Assembly (NCBI GenBank): GCA_039805565.1
Contig: JBDLTZ010000080.1
Coordinates: 1-10,682, forward strand
Length of the DNA: 10,682 nt
Direction: 5' to 3'
Source: CALJIC01 sp039805565
Lineage (GTDB): Bacteria > Chloroflexota > Chloroflexia > Chloroflexales > Roseiflexaceae
Below the pieces are notes generated by a model, which worked only from the letters and a program-made list of their open reading frames with translations, had not been told where the DNA came from and did no database searches. A program made the translations under genes and the position numbers. Shown here in pieces: positions 1-8,427 of the stretch; the stretch's first letter is position 1; each line of letters opens with the position of its first letter.

Positions 1-2
1 AG

Positions 3-1607
3 CAGGTCTACGTCCGCTACTTCGATAACACCGCCACCTTCACGACCATCGACTTCATGGTCTCGGTGTACAACGGCGGTGGCAATGCCCTCCGTGACCT
101 GCTCTCCGACTCGCTCATCCGGCTCGACCGCAACTTCGAGCCCCAGCCAGGCGCGGCTCTGAAGTGGACCGCCAACGAGACGGCTACGGTCTGGACCTTC
201 GAGCTCGACCAGAACCTGATGTGGAATGACGGCACACCAGTCACGGCCGATGACTACGTTGCCACCTTCCAGTTCTCGGGTAGCCCCGAGGCCGCCTGGG
301 ACTTCGCCTGGTACTACAGCGCGCCTGGCGCTCTCAAGAACTGGGACAAGGCTGTGGCCGGCGAGGTTCCGCCCACCGAGATCGGCGTCAAGGCAGAGGG
401 CCCGCACACGATCATCTTCGAGACCGAGACCCCGGCGCCCTTCCTGCCCGCCAAGCTGATGTACAGCGCCCCGCTGCAGAAGAAGGCACTTGAGGCCAAC
501 GGCGCGCTCTACAACAGCAAGGTCGAGACCTCGGTCTCGTCCGGCCCGTTCGTGCTGAAGGAGTGGACGATCGGCGAGCGGCTGGTGTACGAGGCCAACC
601 CGGACTACAAGGGCACGAACAGGCCCTTCATCCAGAAGCTGATCAACATCGGCGCCCGGCCCGATACCTTCTTCGCCGGCTACCAGGCGGGTGAGGTGGA
701 TCACGTCACCGGCGAGTACCTCACTCCCGCCGAAAACGAGATTGTGGCCGTCGACCCGGAGCTCTCGAAGCAGGTGCGCCTGACGACGCAGGACTTCCGC
801 ACCGACTACCTGTTCTTCGACTGCCAGACCCCGCCGTTCAACGATATGAAGGTCCGCCAGGCCTTCAGCCATGTCGTGGACCGCGATACGATTATCAAGA
901 GCATCGTCACCCCCACGCAGGGTATCCCGGCCTACTCGTTCCTGATGCCCGGCTTCCCGGGCTCGAACTCCGATGGTCTGAAGGACATCCAGAGCTATGA
1001 CCCGGACAAGGCCCGCGCGCTGCTGGCCGAGGCCGGCTTCGAGGGTGGCGCGGGCTTCCCCAAGCTGACCCTCTGGCTACGCAGCGAGCCGCCGGTGCGC
1101 CAGGCGGTGGCGCAGGCCATCGCCGCCACCATCAAGCAGGAGCTTGGCATCGAGGTCGAGGTCGCGAACCAGGAGTTCGACACCTTCATGGAGGCCCTCA
1201 ACGCGAAGCCCACGCAGTTGCAGTTCGGCATGGTCTCCTATGGTATCGACTACCTCGACCCGTCGAACATGCTCGGCGTGTGGCTTGCCACCGGGCGCCA
1301 CAACTGGCAGAACGGCACCTACGACGAGATGGTTCTCAAGGCCTCCGAACTGCTCGATGCGGAGGAGCGGCTCAAGATCTTCCAGGACGCCGAGCGGATG
1401 TTGGTGGAGGAGGCGCCTGCGGTCTGGATCTACCACCGGACCTACGCCGATGTGATGAAGCCCTACATCGTGGGTGATGCGCTCGAGCCGAATAAGGGTG
1501 GCTTCTCCGGCCTGCAGTGGCCGGGCATTAGCGCGTACAGCAATGCTATCAGCACGCTGTACGTGAATAACACCGTGACGGAGCTGCGCCCCGAGCCGCC
1601 GCAGTAG
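3..1607 (+). CDS. ABC transporter substrate-binding protein, family 5 (oligopeptide/dipeptide type), 5'-truncated
   Basis: Extracytoplasmic solute-binding component of a peptide-type ABC importer; it would capture the solute and deliver it to the two permeases encoded next. The reading frame is open to the window edge, so the first in-frame ATG (57) is internal and the signal peptide and N-terminus are missing; 534 residues are visible. Family 5 (SBP_bac_5, OppA/DppA-like) hallmarks are the N-lobe stretch LRDLLSDSLIRLD, MWNDGTPVTADDYVATFQ, the segment GPFVLKEWTIGERLVYEANP followed by DYKG, VRQAFSHVVDRDTI, and YDPDKARALLAEAGF before the second half. The C-terminus ends about 50 residues after the last recognisable block (VEEAPAVWIYHRTYADV), as expected for a full C-terminus. 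The substrate cannot be read from sequence; peptides are most likely, but family members also carry nickel, opines, sugars or other oligomers. It is followed by a 159-bp gap with three hairpins and then dppB/dppC-like genes. Confidence 0.93.
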   Translation, partial: QVYVRYFDNTATFTTIDFMVSVYNGGGNALRDLLSDSLIRLDRNFEPQPGAALKWTANETATVWTFELDQNLMWNDGTPVTADDYVATFQFSGSPEAAWDFAWYYSAPGALKNWDKAVAGEVPPTEIGVKAEGPHTIIFETETPAPFLPAKLMYSAPLQKKALEANGALYNSKVETSVSSGPFVLKEWTIGERLVYEANPDYKGTNRPFIQKLINIGARPDTFFAGYQAGEVDHVTGEYLTPAENEIVAVDPELSKQVRLTTQDFRTDYLFFDCQTPPFNDMKVRQAFSHVVDRDTIIKSIVTPTQGIPAYSFLMPGFPGSNSDGLKDIQSYDPDKARALLAEAGFEGGAGFPKLTLWLRSEPPVRQAVAQAIAATIKQELGIEVEVANQEFDTFMEALNAKPTQLQFGMVSYGIDYLDPSNMLGVWLATGRHNWQNGTYDEMVLKASELLDAEERLKIFQDAERMLVEEAPAVWIYHRTYADVMKPYIVGDALEPNKGGFSGLQWPGISAYSNAISTLYVNNTVTELRPEPPQ

Positions 1608-1622
1608 ATATCACACGAGTGG

Positions 1623-1653
1623 TTTTTGGAGGGCCTTGCAGGTCCTCCAAAAA
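1623..1653. repeat. Stem-loop 1 after the binding-protein gene
   Basis: Arms TTTTTGGAGGGCCT (1623-1636) and AGGTCCTCCAAAAA (1640-1653) pair over 14 bp, one G-T wobble, with a TGC loop. It begins 15 bases after the stop codon. The stem ends in A-T pairs on both sides and no T-run follows beyond the stem, so it is not a textbook terminator; a 3'-end stabiliser or partial terminator that favours binding-protein mRNA over permease mRNA is the likely role (inference). Confidence 0.7.
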
Positions 1654-1676
1654 CTGCGACAGGGCACCCGCGGGAG

Positions 1677-1703
1677 TTGTGGAGGGCCGCAGGCCCTCTG
1701 CAG
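1677..1703. repeat. Stem-loop 2 between binding-protein and permease genes
   Basis: GAGGGCC (1682-1688) pairs with GGCCCTC (1692-1698) around a GCA loop; weaker pairs with wobbles extend it to about 1677-1703. Its core, GGAGGGCC then GCAGG then CCTC, is a variant of stem-loop 1, so the two look like diverged copies of one palindromic element. Confidence 0.6.
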
Positions 1704-1715
1704 GAACAATATCAG

Positions 1716-1744
1716 GGCTGATGGGGCCCTCGCCCCCATCAGCC
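1716..1744. repeat. Stem-loop 3 just upstream of the first permease
   Basis: GGCTGATGGGG (1716-1726) and CCCCATCAGCC (1734-1744) are perfect 11-bp complements around a 7-base loop. The element ends 9 bases before the ribosome-binding site of the permease gene. Its sequence differs from stem-loops 1 and 2. It could stop processive 3' decay or modulate read-through; no T-run follows it. Confidence 0.65.
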
Positions 1745-1752
1745 GCGCTCTC

Positions 1753-1760
1753 AGAGAGGA
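1753..1760 (+). promoter_or_regulatory. Ribosome-binding site of the first permease
   Basis: AGAGAGGA lies 6 bases before the ATG at 1767, good Shine-Dalgarno complementarity and spacing, and fixes that start codon. Confidence 0.7.
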
Positions 1761-1766
1761 CCTTCC

Positions 1767-2690
1767 ATGGTAGCGTACCTCGTACAACGTCTCGCCGGGC
1801 TCTTCATGGTCTTCTTTCTTGTCTCGATCGTCGCGTTCCTCCTGATGCACTCCATCCCCGGCGGACCGTTTGACGAGGCGCAGATGCCCTTGCCCCCGGC
1901 CGCTAAGGCCAACATTCTCCGCAAGTATGGCCTTGACCAGCCGCTGCACGTCCAGTACATCAATTACATGTCGAATGCGCTCCGCGGCGACTTCGGCATC
2001 TCCTTCGCCAGCCCCAGCGAGACCGTGATCCAGCTTATCTCCCGGACATGGCCGGTGAGTATCACCCTCGGCGGCATCACCGTGCTGATTGCCCTTGGCC
2101 TGGGGATCGCGCTCGGCATTCTGGCCGCCATCCGCCAGAATACCTGGATCGATTACATCGTCACCTTTACAGCGACGCTCGGCCTCACGGTGCCGAACTT
2201 TGTGATCGCGCTCTGGATGATCCTGGTGTTCGCCGTGCAGCTGAAGTGGCTGCCCCTCGGCGGCTGGGGCACCGACTGGCGCCAGCTGATAATGCCGATG
2301 GTGGCGCTGGGCCTTGGGCCAATGGGCGTAGCCGCGCGCTACACTCGCTCGAGCCTAGCCGACGTCTTCACCTCGGACTATATCCGCACCGCGCGTGCCA
2401 AAGGGCTCGGCGAGTACGTGGTGGTTACCCGCCACGCGATCAAGAACGCCCTCATCCCGATCATCACCGTGCTTGGCCCAATGGTGCCGAACTTGATCAC
2501 TGGCACCATCTTTGTCGAGACGATGTTCCGCGTCCCCGGCCTCGGCAAGTTCTTCGTCACCAGCGTGCTCGACCGCGACTACCCGATGATCATGGCGGTG
2601 ATGCTCCTGGTGGCCGGCCTCTGGGGCCTGGTCTATCTCCTGACCGACCTGCTGTACACGGTGATCGACCCGCGCGTCAAGCTGGCGTAG
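1767..2690 (+). CDS. dppB: ABC transporter permease, DppB/OppB type
   Basis: Inner-membrane permease of a peptide-type importer, 307 residues, the normal length for the DppB/OppB family. Six membrane segments can be read at about residues 9-28, 98-121, 131-158, 172-191, 227-251 and 274-300. The long periplasmic loop after the first segment carries the family block LRKYGLDQPLHVQYINYM and GDFGIS. The cytoplasmic coupling (EAA-type) loop, which docks on the ATPase, is at about residues 205-231: YIRTARAKGL, then HAIKNALIPIITVLG. The C-terminus is the typical DLLYTVIDPRVKL. The start at 1767 has a clear ribosome-binding site. It follows the binding-protein gene after 159 bp and precedes the DppC-type gene by 79 bp, so the three genes are very likely one transport unit. 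The symbol names the family; the true substrate is unknown. Confidence 0.94.
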   Translation: MVAYLVQRLAGLFMVFFLVSIVAFLLMHSIPGGPFDEAQMPLPPAAKANILRKYGLDQPLHVQYINYMSNALRGDFGISFASPSETVIQLISRTWPVSITLGGITVLIALGLGIALGILAAIRQNTWIDYIVTFTATLGLTVPNFVIALWMILVFAVQLKWLPLGGWGTDWRQLIMPMVALGLGPMGVAARYTRSSLADVFTSDYIRTARAKGLGEYVVVTRHAIKNALIPIITVLGPMVPNLITGTIFVETMFRVPGLGKFFVTSVLDRDYPMIMAVMLLVAGLWGLVYLLTDLLYTVIDPRVKLA

Positions 2691-2693
2691 CCG

Positions 2694-2763
2694 CGACGTT
2701 ATCAGTTCTGAGTTGTCGCACGCACACCGCACCCTCAACTCAAAACTCAAGACGCAAAACTGG
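2694..2763. repeat. Facing heptamer repeats between the permease genes, forming a hairpin
   Basis: On the - strand, 2694-2714 reads as three 7-base units: AACTCAG, AACTGAT, AACGTCG. On the + strand, 2737 onward reads AACTCAA, AACTCAA, GACGCAA, AACTGGA. The two arms are inverted: AGTTCTGAGTTG (2704-2715) matches CAACTCAAAACT (2736-2747) with one mismatch, loop 20 bases. The right arm runs into the weak Shine-Dalgarno sequence of the next gene. The repeat fills nearly the whole gap between the permease genes. Confidence 0.7.
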
Positions 2764-2769
2764 AAGATT

Positions 2770-3681
2770 ATGAGCGCAATTGTCACAAAGGCCGACGACC
2801 AGCGTATCGTTCACGATCCGATCGCCGCGCGGCCGCCCAGCAACCTCTGGCGCGATGCGTCGCTCCGCTTCTCGAAGAATAGGCTCGCCATGGGCGCCCT
2901 ATTTATCGTGGCGCTGATGGTCTTCACCGCGATCTTCGCTGACCTGCTGGCACCGTACGCCTACGACTTCGCCACCCTCACCGACGCGCGTCTGTTCCCC
3001 GGCCAGCGCGGCTACCTCCTGGGCACGGACGAGGTTGGTCGTGATCTGCTCAGCCGTCTGATCTACGGCGCTCGTATCTCGCTTGTCGTCGGCTTCTCGG
3101 TCCAGGCGATCGCGCTGATCATCGGTGTGCCGCTTGGCCTGGCCTCCGGTTTCCTCGGCGGTTGGGTCGACTTCGTGATCATGCGGATCGTGGAGGTCTT
3201 CACCGCCATCCCGCAGCTGCTGTTTGCGCTGTTCCTGATCTCGATCTTCGGCGGTGGCCTCTTCAACGTTATTCTAGCGATCGGCCTGATCAGCTGGGTT
3301 GATATCTGCCGGCTCACCCGGGCGCAGCTCTTCTCGCTCCGTGAGAAGGAGTTTATCGAGGCCGCTCGCACTGTCGGCGTGCCGCCCTTCCAGATCGCGC
3401 TGCGCCACCTGCTGCCAAACGCGCTCACTCCGCTGATCATCGCGGTGACGCTCGGCATCCCCTCCGCGATCTTCACCGAGGCTGGCCTTAGCTTCCTCGG
3501 CTTGGGTATCAATGACCCGCTGCCGAGCTGGGGTAAGATGGTTGGCAACTCTTTCTCATATATCCGCGTCTACTGGCACCTTGGTCTGTTCCCTACTTTC
3601 CTGATCGCGGCCACGATGCTCAGCTTCTCCTTTGTGGGCGACGGCCTGCGCGACGCGCTCGACCCGCGCCTGCGGAAGTAA
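2770..3681 (+). CDS. dppC: ABC transporter permease, DppC/OppC type
   Basis: Second inner-membrane permease of the importer, 303 residues. An N-terminal OppC_N-type region (residues about 26-62) contains the first membrane segment (37-60). The conserved LLGTDEVGRDLLSRLIYGAR is at about 83-102, and further membrane segments are at about 103-126, 135-160, 165-185, 217-240 and 270-290. The coupling loop is at 194-220 (EFIEAARTVG, then HLLPNALTPLI), followed by the family signature FTEAGLSFLGLG and PSWGKM. The frame is open back to a TTG at 2713, but that start lies inside the inverted repeat and would translate it; the ATG at 2770 gives a normal N-terminus. Its ribosome-binding site is weak (GGAAG, only 3 bases before the ATG), so translation may depend on the upstream gene or on the local hairpin. 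No ATPase gene follows, which is unusual for dpp/opp operons. Confidence 0.93.
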   Translation: MSAIVTKADDQRIVHDPIAARPPSNLWRDASLRFSKNRLAMGALFIVALMVFTAIFADLLAPYAYDFATLTDARLFPGQRGYLLGTDEVGRDLLSRLIYGARISLVVGFSVQAIALIIGVPLGLASGFLGGWVDFVIMRIVEVFTAIPQLLFALFLISIFGGGLFNVILAIGLISWVDICRLTRAQLFSLREKEFIEAARTVGVPPFQIALRHLLPNALTPLIIAVTLGIPSAIFTEAGLSFLGLGINDPLPSWGKMVGNSFSYIRVYWHLGLFPTFLIAATMLSFSFVGDGLRDALDPRLRK

Positions 3682-3762
3682 GTGCGACGTACAATGCGCA
3701 ACGTGCAACGTGAGGGCTGGATGTGCCGGCACTCTCGCGTTGCACGTTGTGCATTGCACTTA
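3682..3762. repeat. Facing heptamer repeats forming a 23-bp hairpin after dppC
   Basis: Left arm 3692-3714 and right arm 3734-3756 pair over 23 bp with two G-T wobbles, loop 19 bases. The left arm is a 7-base periodic run on the + strand (GACGTAC, AATGCGC, AACGTGC, AACGTGA), the right arm a matching run on the - strand (AATGCAC, AACGTGC, AACGCGA, GAGTGCC). It begins immediately after the dppC stop codon. As a stem it could protect the 3' end of the transporter mRNA or help end transcription, although no T-run follows. Confidence 0.8.
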
Positions 3763-3763
3763 A

Positions 3764-3772
3764 TGCTATACT
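3764..3772 (+). promoter_or_regulatory. Possible extended -10 promoter of the histidine phosphatase gene
   Basis: TGC followed by TATACT (3767-3772) is an extended -10 element in an otherwise GC-rich context, 35 bases before the start codon. No good -35 hexamer is visible at 16-18 bases; the region upstream is the right arm of the inverted repeat. Predicted by eye only. Confidence 0.4.
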
Positions 3773-3806
3773 GCAAGCCGGAACAGACAGCGACCGCCAG
3801 GATGAT

Positions 3807-4436
3807 ATGCGCCTTATCATGATCCGCCACGGCGAGACCGACTGGAACGCCTCGCTTCGCTACATGGGCCAGGCTGCCGTCCCGCTCAATGCCAACGGCC
3901 GCGCCCAAGCACAGGCTGCTGCCTACCGTCTCCAGCGCTACGGCGCCACCGCACTCTACACGAGCGATATCTTGCGCGCCGAGGAAACTGCCTCGATCGT
4001 CGGCGAAACCACCGGGCTCGCCCCGCGCCCTATGCCTGAGCTGCGCGAGATCGACGTCGGGCAGTGGGAGGGCTACACCCCTGAGGAGCTCTACCGCCGC
4101 TTCCCCGATCATATGAAGGAGTACGAGCGCGACCCCGCCCGCACTGTGCGCCTCGGCGGTGAGTCGTACGCCCAGCTCCAGGAGCGCGCCCTCGTGGCCC
4201 TCAACCGCATCCAGCAGACCCATACGAAGGGCGAGACGGTGCTCGCAGTGTCGCACGGCGGCACCATCCGCGCGCTCCTTTGCCATGTGATCGGCCTGGA
4301 CCTGGCGCACTTCGGCCGGCTCTGGCTGGACAACGGCTCGCTGACCGAGCTGCGCCTGGGCTCGAGCGGCTGGCGCCTCACCCGCCTCAACGACGCGGCT
4401 CACCTTGAGGGGACTGACCTGGCCCGCGGGGAGTAG
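3807..4436 (+). CDS. Histidine phosphatase family protein (phosphoglycerate-mutase-like)
   Basis: Predicted cytoplasmic phosphatase of branch 1 of the histidine phosphatase superfamily, 209 residues, the usual size for CobC/GpmB-like enzymes. The catalytic motif RHGETDWN is at residues 7-14, with His8 the expected phosphohistidine. Arg57 lies in SDILRAEETA, the acid/base Glu81 in ELREIDVGQWEG, and the second catalytic His150 in VSHGGTIRALL. These are the complete active-site set, so the enzyme should be active. The substrate is not determined: alpha-ribazole phosphate, phosphoserine, phosphoglycerate and sugar phosphates are all handled by close relatives, and no cobalamin or serine genes sit nearby. 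The frame is open back to a GTG at 3723, but that start lies in the loop of the inverted repeat; the ATG at 3807, with AGGA 4 bases upstream, puts the RHG motif near the N-terminus as is normal. Confidence 0.9.
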   Translation: MRLIMIRHGETDWNASLRYMGQAAVPLNANGRAQAQAAAYRLQRYGATALYTSDILRAEETASIVGETTGLAPRPMPELREIDVGQWEGYTPEELYRRFPDHMKEYERDPARTVRLGGESYAQLQERALVALNRIQQTHTKGETVLAVSHGGTIRALLCHVIGLDLAHFGRLWLDNGSLTELRLGSSGWRLTRLNDAAHLEGTDLARGE

Positions 4437-4618
4437 CTCGGAACACCAGCGTTTCATATGCTAAGAGGTACTCCGCGGCGTTAGCACAGGAGCGACGAAC
4501 CTACGTTCCCTGTGCATGTGCGTCGGCGCAGCGTGGGAGGATAGGGGCGCAGACCCAGGAGAACACCCCAGCTTTGTGCATCTGGCAGGATCGCTCTTGC
4601 TTCGAGGGCCTGTGAGTC
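4437..4618. other. Noncoding gap with small stem-loops, function unknown
   Basis: This 182-bp gap has no credible gene. TGCTAA (4459-4464) pairs with TTAGCA (4481-4486). GCACAGG (4484-4490) pairs with CCTGTGC (4509-4515), with an inner GAAC/GTTC stem (4497-4500, 4505-4508); the first two structures overlap by three bases and so compete in part. No T-run follows them. A ribosome-binding site GAGGG (4604-4608) for the next gene is at the end. I could not match the region to a known riboswitch or small RNA. Confidence 0.4.
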
Positions 4619-5440
4619 ATGGCGACAGATAGAACGACTGGCGATCACTCTGAGCCGGACGTCCAGCGTTCGGCGTTTGGCGTTCAGCGCTCTTCCCGGC
4701 CGGTCGCCCTTATCACCGGCGCCTCGCGCGGTATTGGCGCCGCTACCGCTCGCGACTTGGCGCGCCGGGGCTATGCGCTGGCCCTCGCCGCCCGCTCCAC
4801 CGCTGAGCTCGAGACGCTGGCCGGGGAGCTCGTGCGCGCCGGGACGCCCGCCCTGCCCATCCCCACCGACCTGAGCCGCCCGGACGAAGTGCTTCGTCTT
4901 GCCCGGCTGGCGACTGAGCACTTCGGCCGGGTGGACGTGCTGGTGAACAACGCCGGCGTGGGCGGCAAGGGGCGGGGCTTCGCGCGCATGTCGCCTGAGG
5001 AGCTGCGCACCATGCTAGCGGTGAATCTCGAGGCGCCGGCCGTGCTGTCCCACGCGCTGCTGCCGCAGATGCTTGAGCGGCGCCACGGGGCGATCATCTT
5101 CGTCGGCTCGGTGGCCGGGCGGATCCCCCTGCCCGGCTCGGCGCTTTACTCGGCAACCAAGTATGGCCTGCGTGGCCTGGCCCTCGCCCTGCGCCGCGAG
5201 ACGCGCGGGCGCGGCGTCCAGGTCACGCTCATTGCGCCCGGGTTCGTCGACACCGACATGGTGCGCCGCATCCACCCCGCGCTCAAGATTCCCCCGGCGG
5301 CGGTGGCACGTGCTGTGGCAGATGCCATCGACCGGCCGCGCCGCGAGCTGTTCGTGCCGTGGTACTACAGCCTTGCCACGCTTGTGGACGCCGCTGCACC
5401 GTGGGTGGGCGATCTGCTGCTGCGGCGCCGAGGTCGGTAG
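4619..5440 (+). CDS. Short-chain dehydrogenase/reductase (classical SDR)
   Basis: Predicted NAD(P)-dependent oxidoreductase with a Rossmann fold, 273 residues. The cofactor motif TGASRGIG is at residues 33-40, NNAG at 110-113, Asn136 in AVNLEAP, and the catalytic Ser164, Tyr177 and Lys181 (YSATK) form the complete classical SDR tetrad. The segment PGFVDTDM (207-214) follows the usual cofactor-loop pattern. Arg59 after the second strand (ALAARS) suggests, but does not prove, NADPH preference. The substrate is not predictable. The first 27 or so residues are extra compared with typical bacterial SDRs and include a translated 7-base repeat (VQRSAFG then VQRS, residues 15-25). No in-frame ATG, GTG or TTG lies between the repeat and the cofactor motif, so 4619 (GAGGG 10 bases upstream) is the best start. 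The C-terminal tail is hydrophobic and ends in arginines. Confidence 0.92.
   Translation: MATDRTTGDHSEPDVQRSAFGVQRSSRPVALITGASRGIGAATARDLARRGYALALAARSTAELETLAGELVRAGTPALPIPTDLSRPDEVLRLARLATEHFGRVDVLVNNAGVGGKGRGFARMSPEELRTMLAVNLEAPAVLSHALLPQMLERRHGAIIFVGSVAGRIPLPGSALYSATKYGLRGLALALRRETRGRGVQVTLIAPGFVDTDMVRRIHPALKIPPAAVARAVADAIDRPRRELFVPWYYSLATLVDAAAPWVGDLLLRRRGR
4657..4691 (-). repeat. Heptamer repeat inside the SDR coding sequence
   Basis: Consecutive 7-base units on the + strand are GGACGTC, CAGCGTT, CGGCGTT, TGGCGTT and CAGCGCT. On the - strand three rotated units read AACGCCA, AACGCCG, AACGCTG, followed by GACGTCC. Because 7 is not a multiple of 3, the encoded protein repeats every 21 bases (7 residues). 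No facing arm is visible nearby, unlike the other two arrays. Confidence 0.75.
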
Positions 5441-5489
5441 CGGAACAACAGAGCGAACTGCACCTGGCCGTAAAGCACTTGTCCACATT

Positions 5490-5518
5490 TTGCGTTTTTG
5501 CCGCGTCTGAAGTAATAT
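5490..5518 (+). promoter_or_regulatory. Possible sigma-70-type promoter of ppdK
   Basis: TTGCGT (5490-5495) and TAATAT (5513-5518) are spaced 17 bases apart in a conspicuously AT-rich island within a GC-rich region. An alternative -10, TATACA, is at 5516-5521. A start near 5525 would give a leader of about 90 bases that includes the stem-loop at 5546. By-eye prediction. Confidence 0.45.
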
Positions 5519-5545
5519 ACATACCGGTTTTTGAGTTGCCGTCAT

Positions 5546-5596
5546 CGCAGAGCGCACAGCCGCGGCTTGCGGCCTTTCGCTCTGCGTCGCGTTTTT
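5546..5596 (+). promoter_or_regulatory. Leader stem-loop with T-run ahead of ppdK (possible attenuator)
   Basis: CGCAGAGCG (5546-5554) and CGCTCTGCG (5578-5586) are perfect 9-bp complements; inside them GCCGC (5559-5563) pairs with GCGGC (5569-5573). TTTTT follows at 5592-5596, five bases after the stem. The ribosome-binding site of ppdK begins nine bases later. The layout resembles a terminator placed in the 5' leader, though the gap between stem and T-run is longer than ideal and no competing antiterminator is obvious. Confidence 0.5.
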
Positions 5597-5616
5597 ACCG
5601 CACAGGGAGAAGGTCA

Positions 5617-8292
<2,676 letters not shown>

Positions 8293-8315
8293 CTCAGCTA
8301 CACCCTCGCTCACCG

Positions 8316-8358
8316 GAGGGGGCGGGCGCTACGGCGCTCGCCCCCTCTTGCTGTTGTT
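8316..8358 (+). terminator. Rho-independent terminator of ppdK
   Basis: GAGGGGGCGGGCGC (8316-8329) pairs with GCGCTCGCCCCCTC (8334-8347) over 14 bp with one G-T wobble. The loop is TACG closed by a C-G pair, a UNCG-type tetraloop known for high stability. A T-rich tail (CTTGCTGTTGTT) follows. It lies 23 bases after the stop codon. Confidence 0.85.
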
Positions 8359-8427
8359 CGACGATCTCTTCTTCAGTCCTGCCCCGGCCCCGTACCTGTG
8401 CCACCCTTTTTTTGTACACATGGGCGA

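Noticed and set aside
1623..1653. Intrinsic terminator after the binding-protein gene
   Set aside because: No T-run follows the stem on either strand (the stem itself ends in A on the 3' side), and the permeases downstream probably depend on read-through; kept as a stem-loop of uncertain role.
2713..2769. TTG start giving the DppC-type permease 19 extra residues
   Set aside because: The extension translates the heptamer repeat (Lys/Asn/Gln-rich, no family similarity), and the TTG lies within the hairpin arm.
2694..3762. CRISPR array made of the short repeats
   Set aside because: The units are only 7 bases, contiguous without spacers, and degenerate; no cas genes are present.
3723..3806. GTG start giving the histidine phosphatase 28 extra residues
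   Set aside because: The start lies in the loop of the inverted repeat and the extension precedes the normal N-terminal RHG motif; ATG 3807 fits the family.
3570..4457. A 295-residue open frame on the - strand over the histidine phosphatase gene
   Set aside because: It overlaps a + strand gene with a complete active site and crosses an inverted repeat; its product has no recognisable motif.
4437..4618. Known small RNA (SRP RNA, 6S RNA or RNase P RNA) in the gap, on either strand
   Set aside because: None of the conserved signatures I know is present, such as the SRP GGAAG/AGCA loop or the RNase P core motif.
5359..5616. Upstream extension of the ppdK frame by 86 residues
   Set aside because: It would overlap the end of the SDR gene and translate the AT-rich promoter-like region and leader stem; the start at 5617 has a good ribosome-binding site and the standard PPDK N-terminus.
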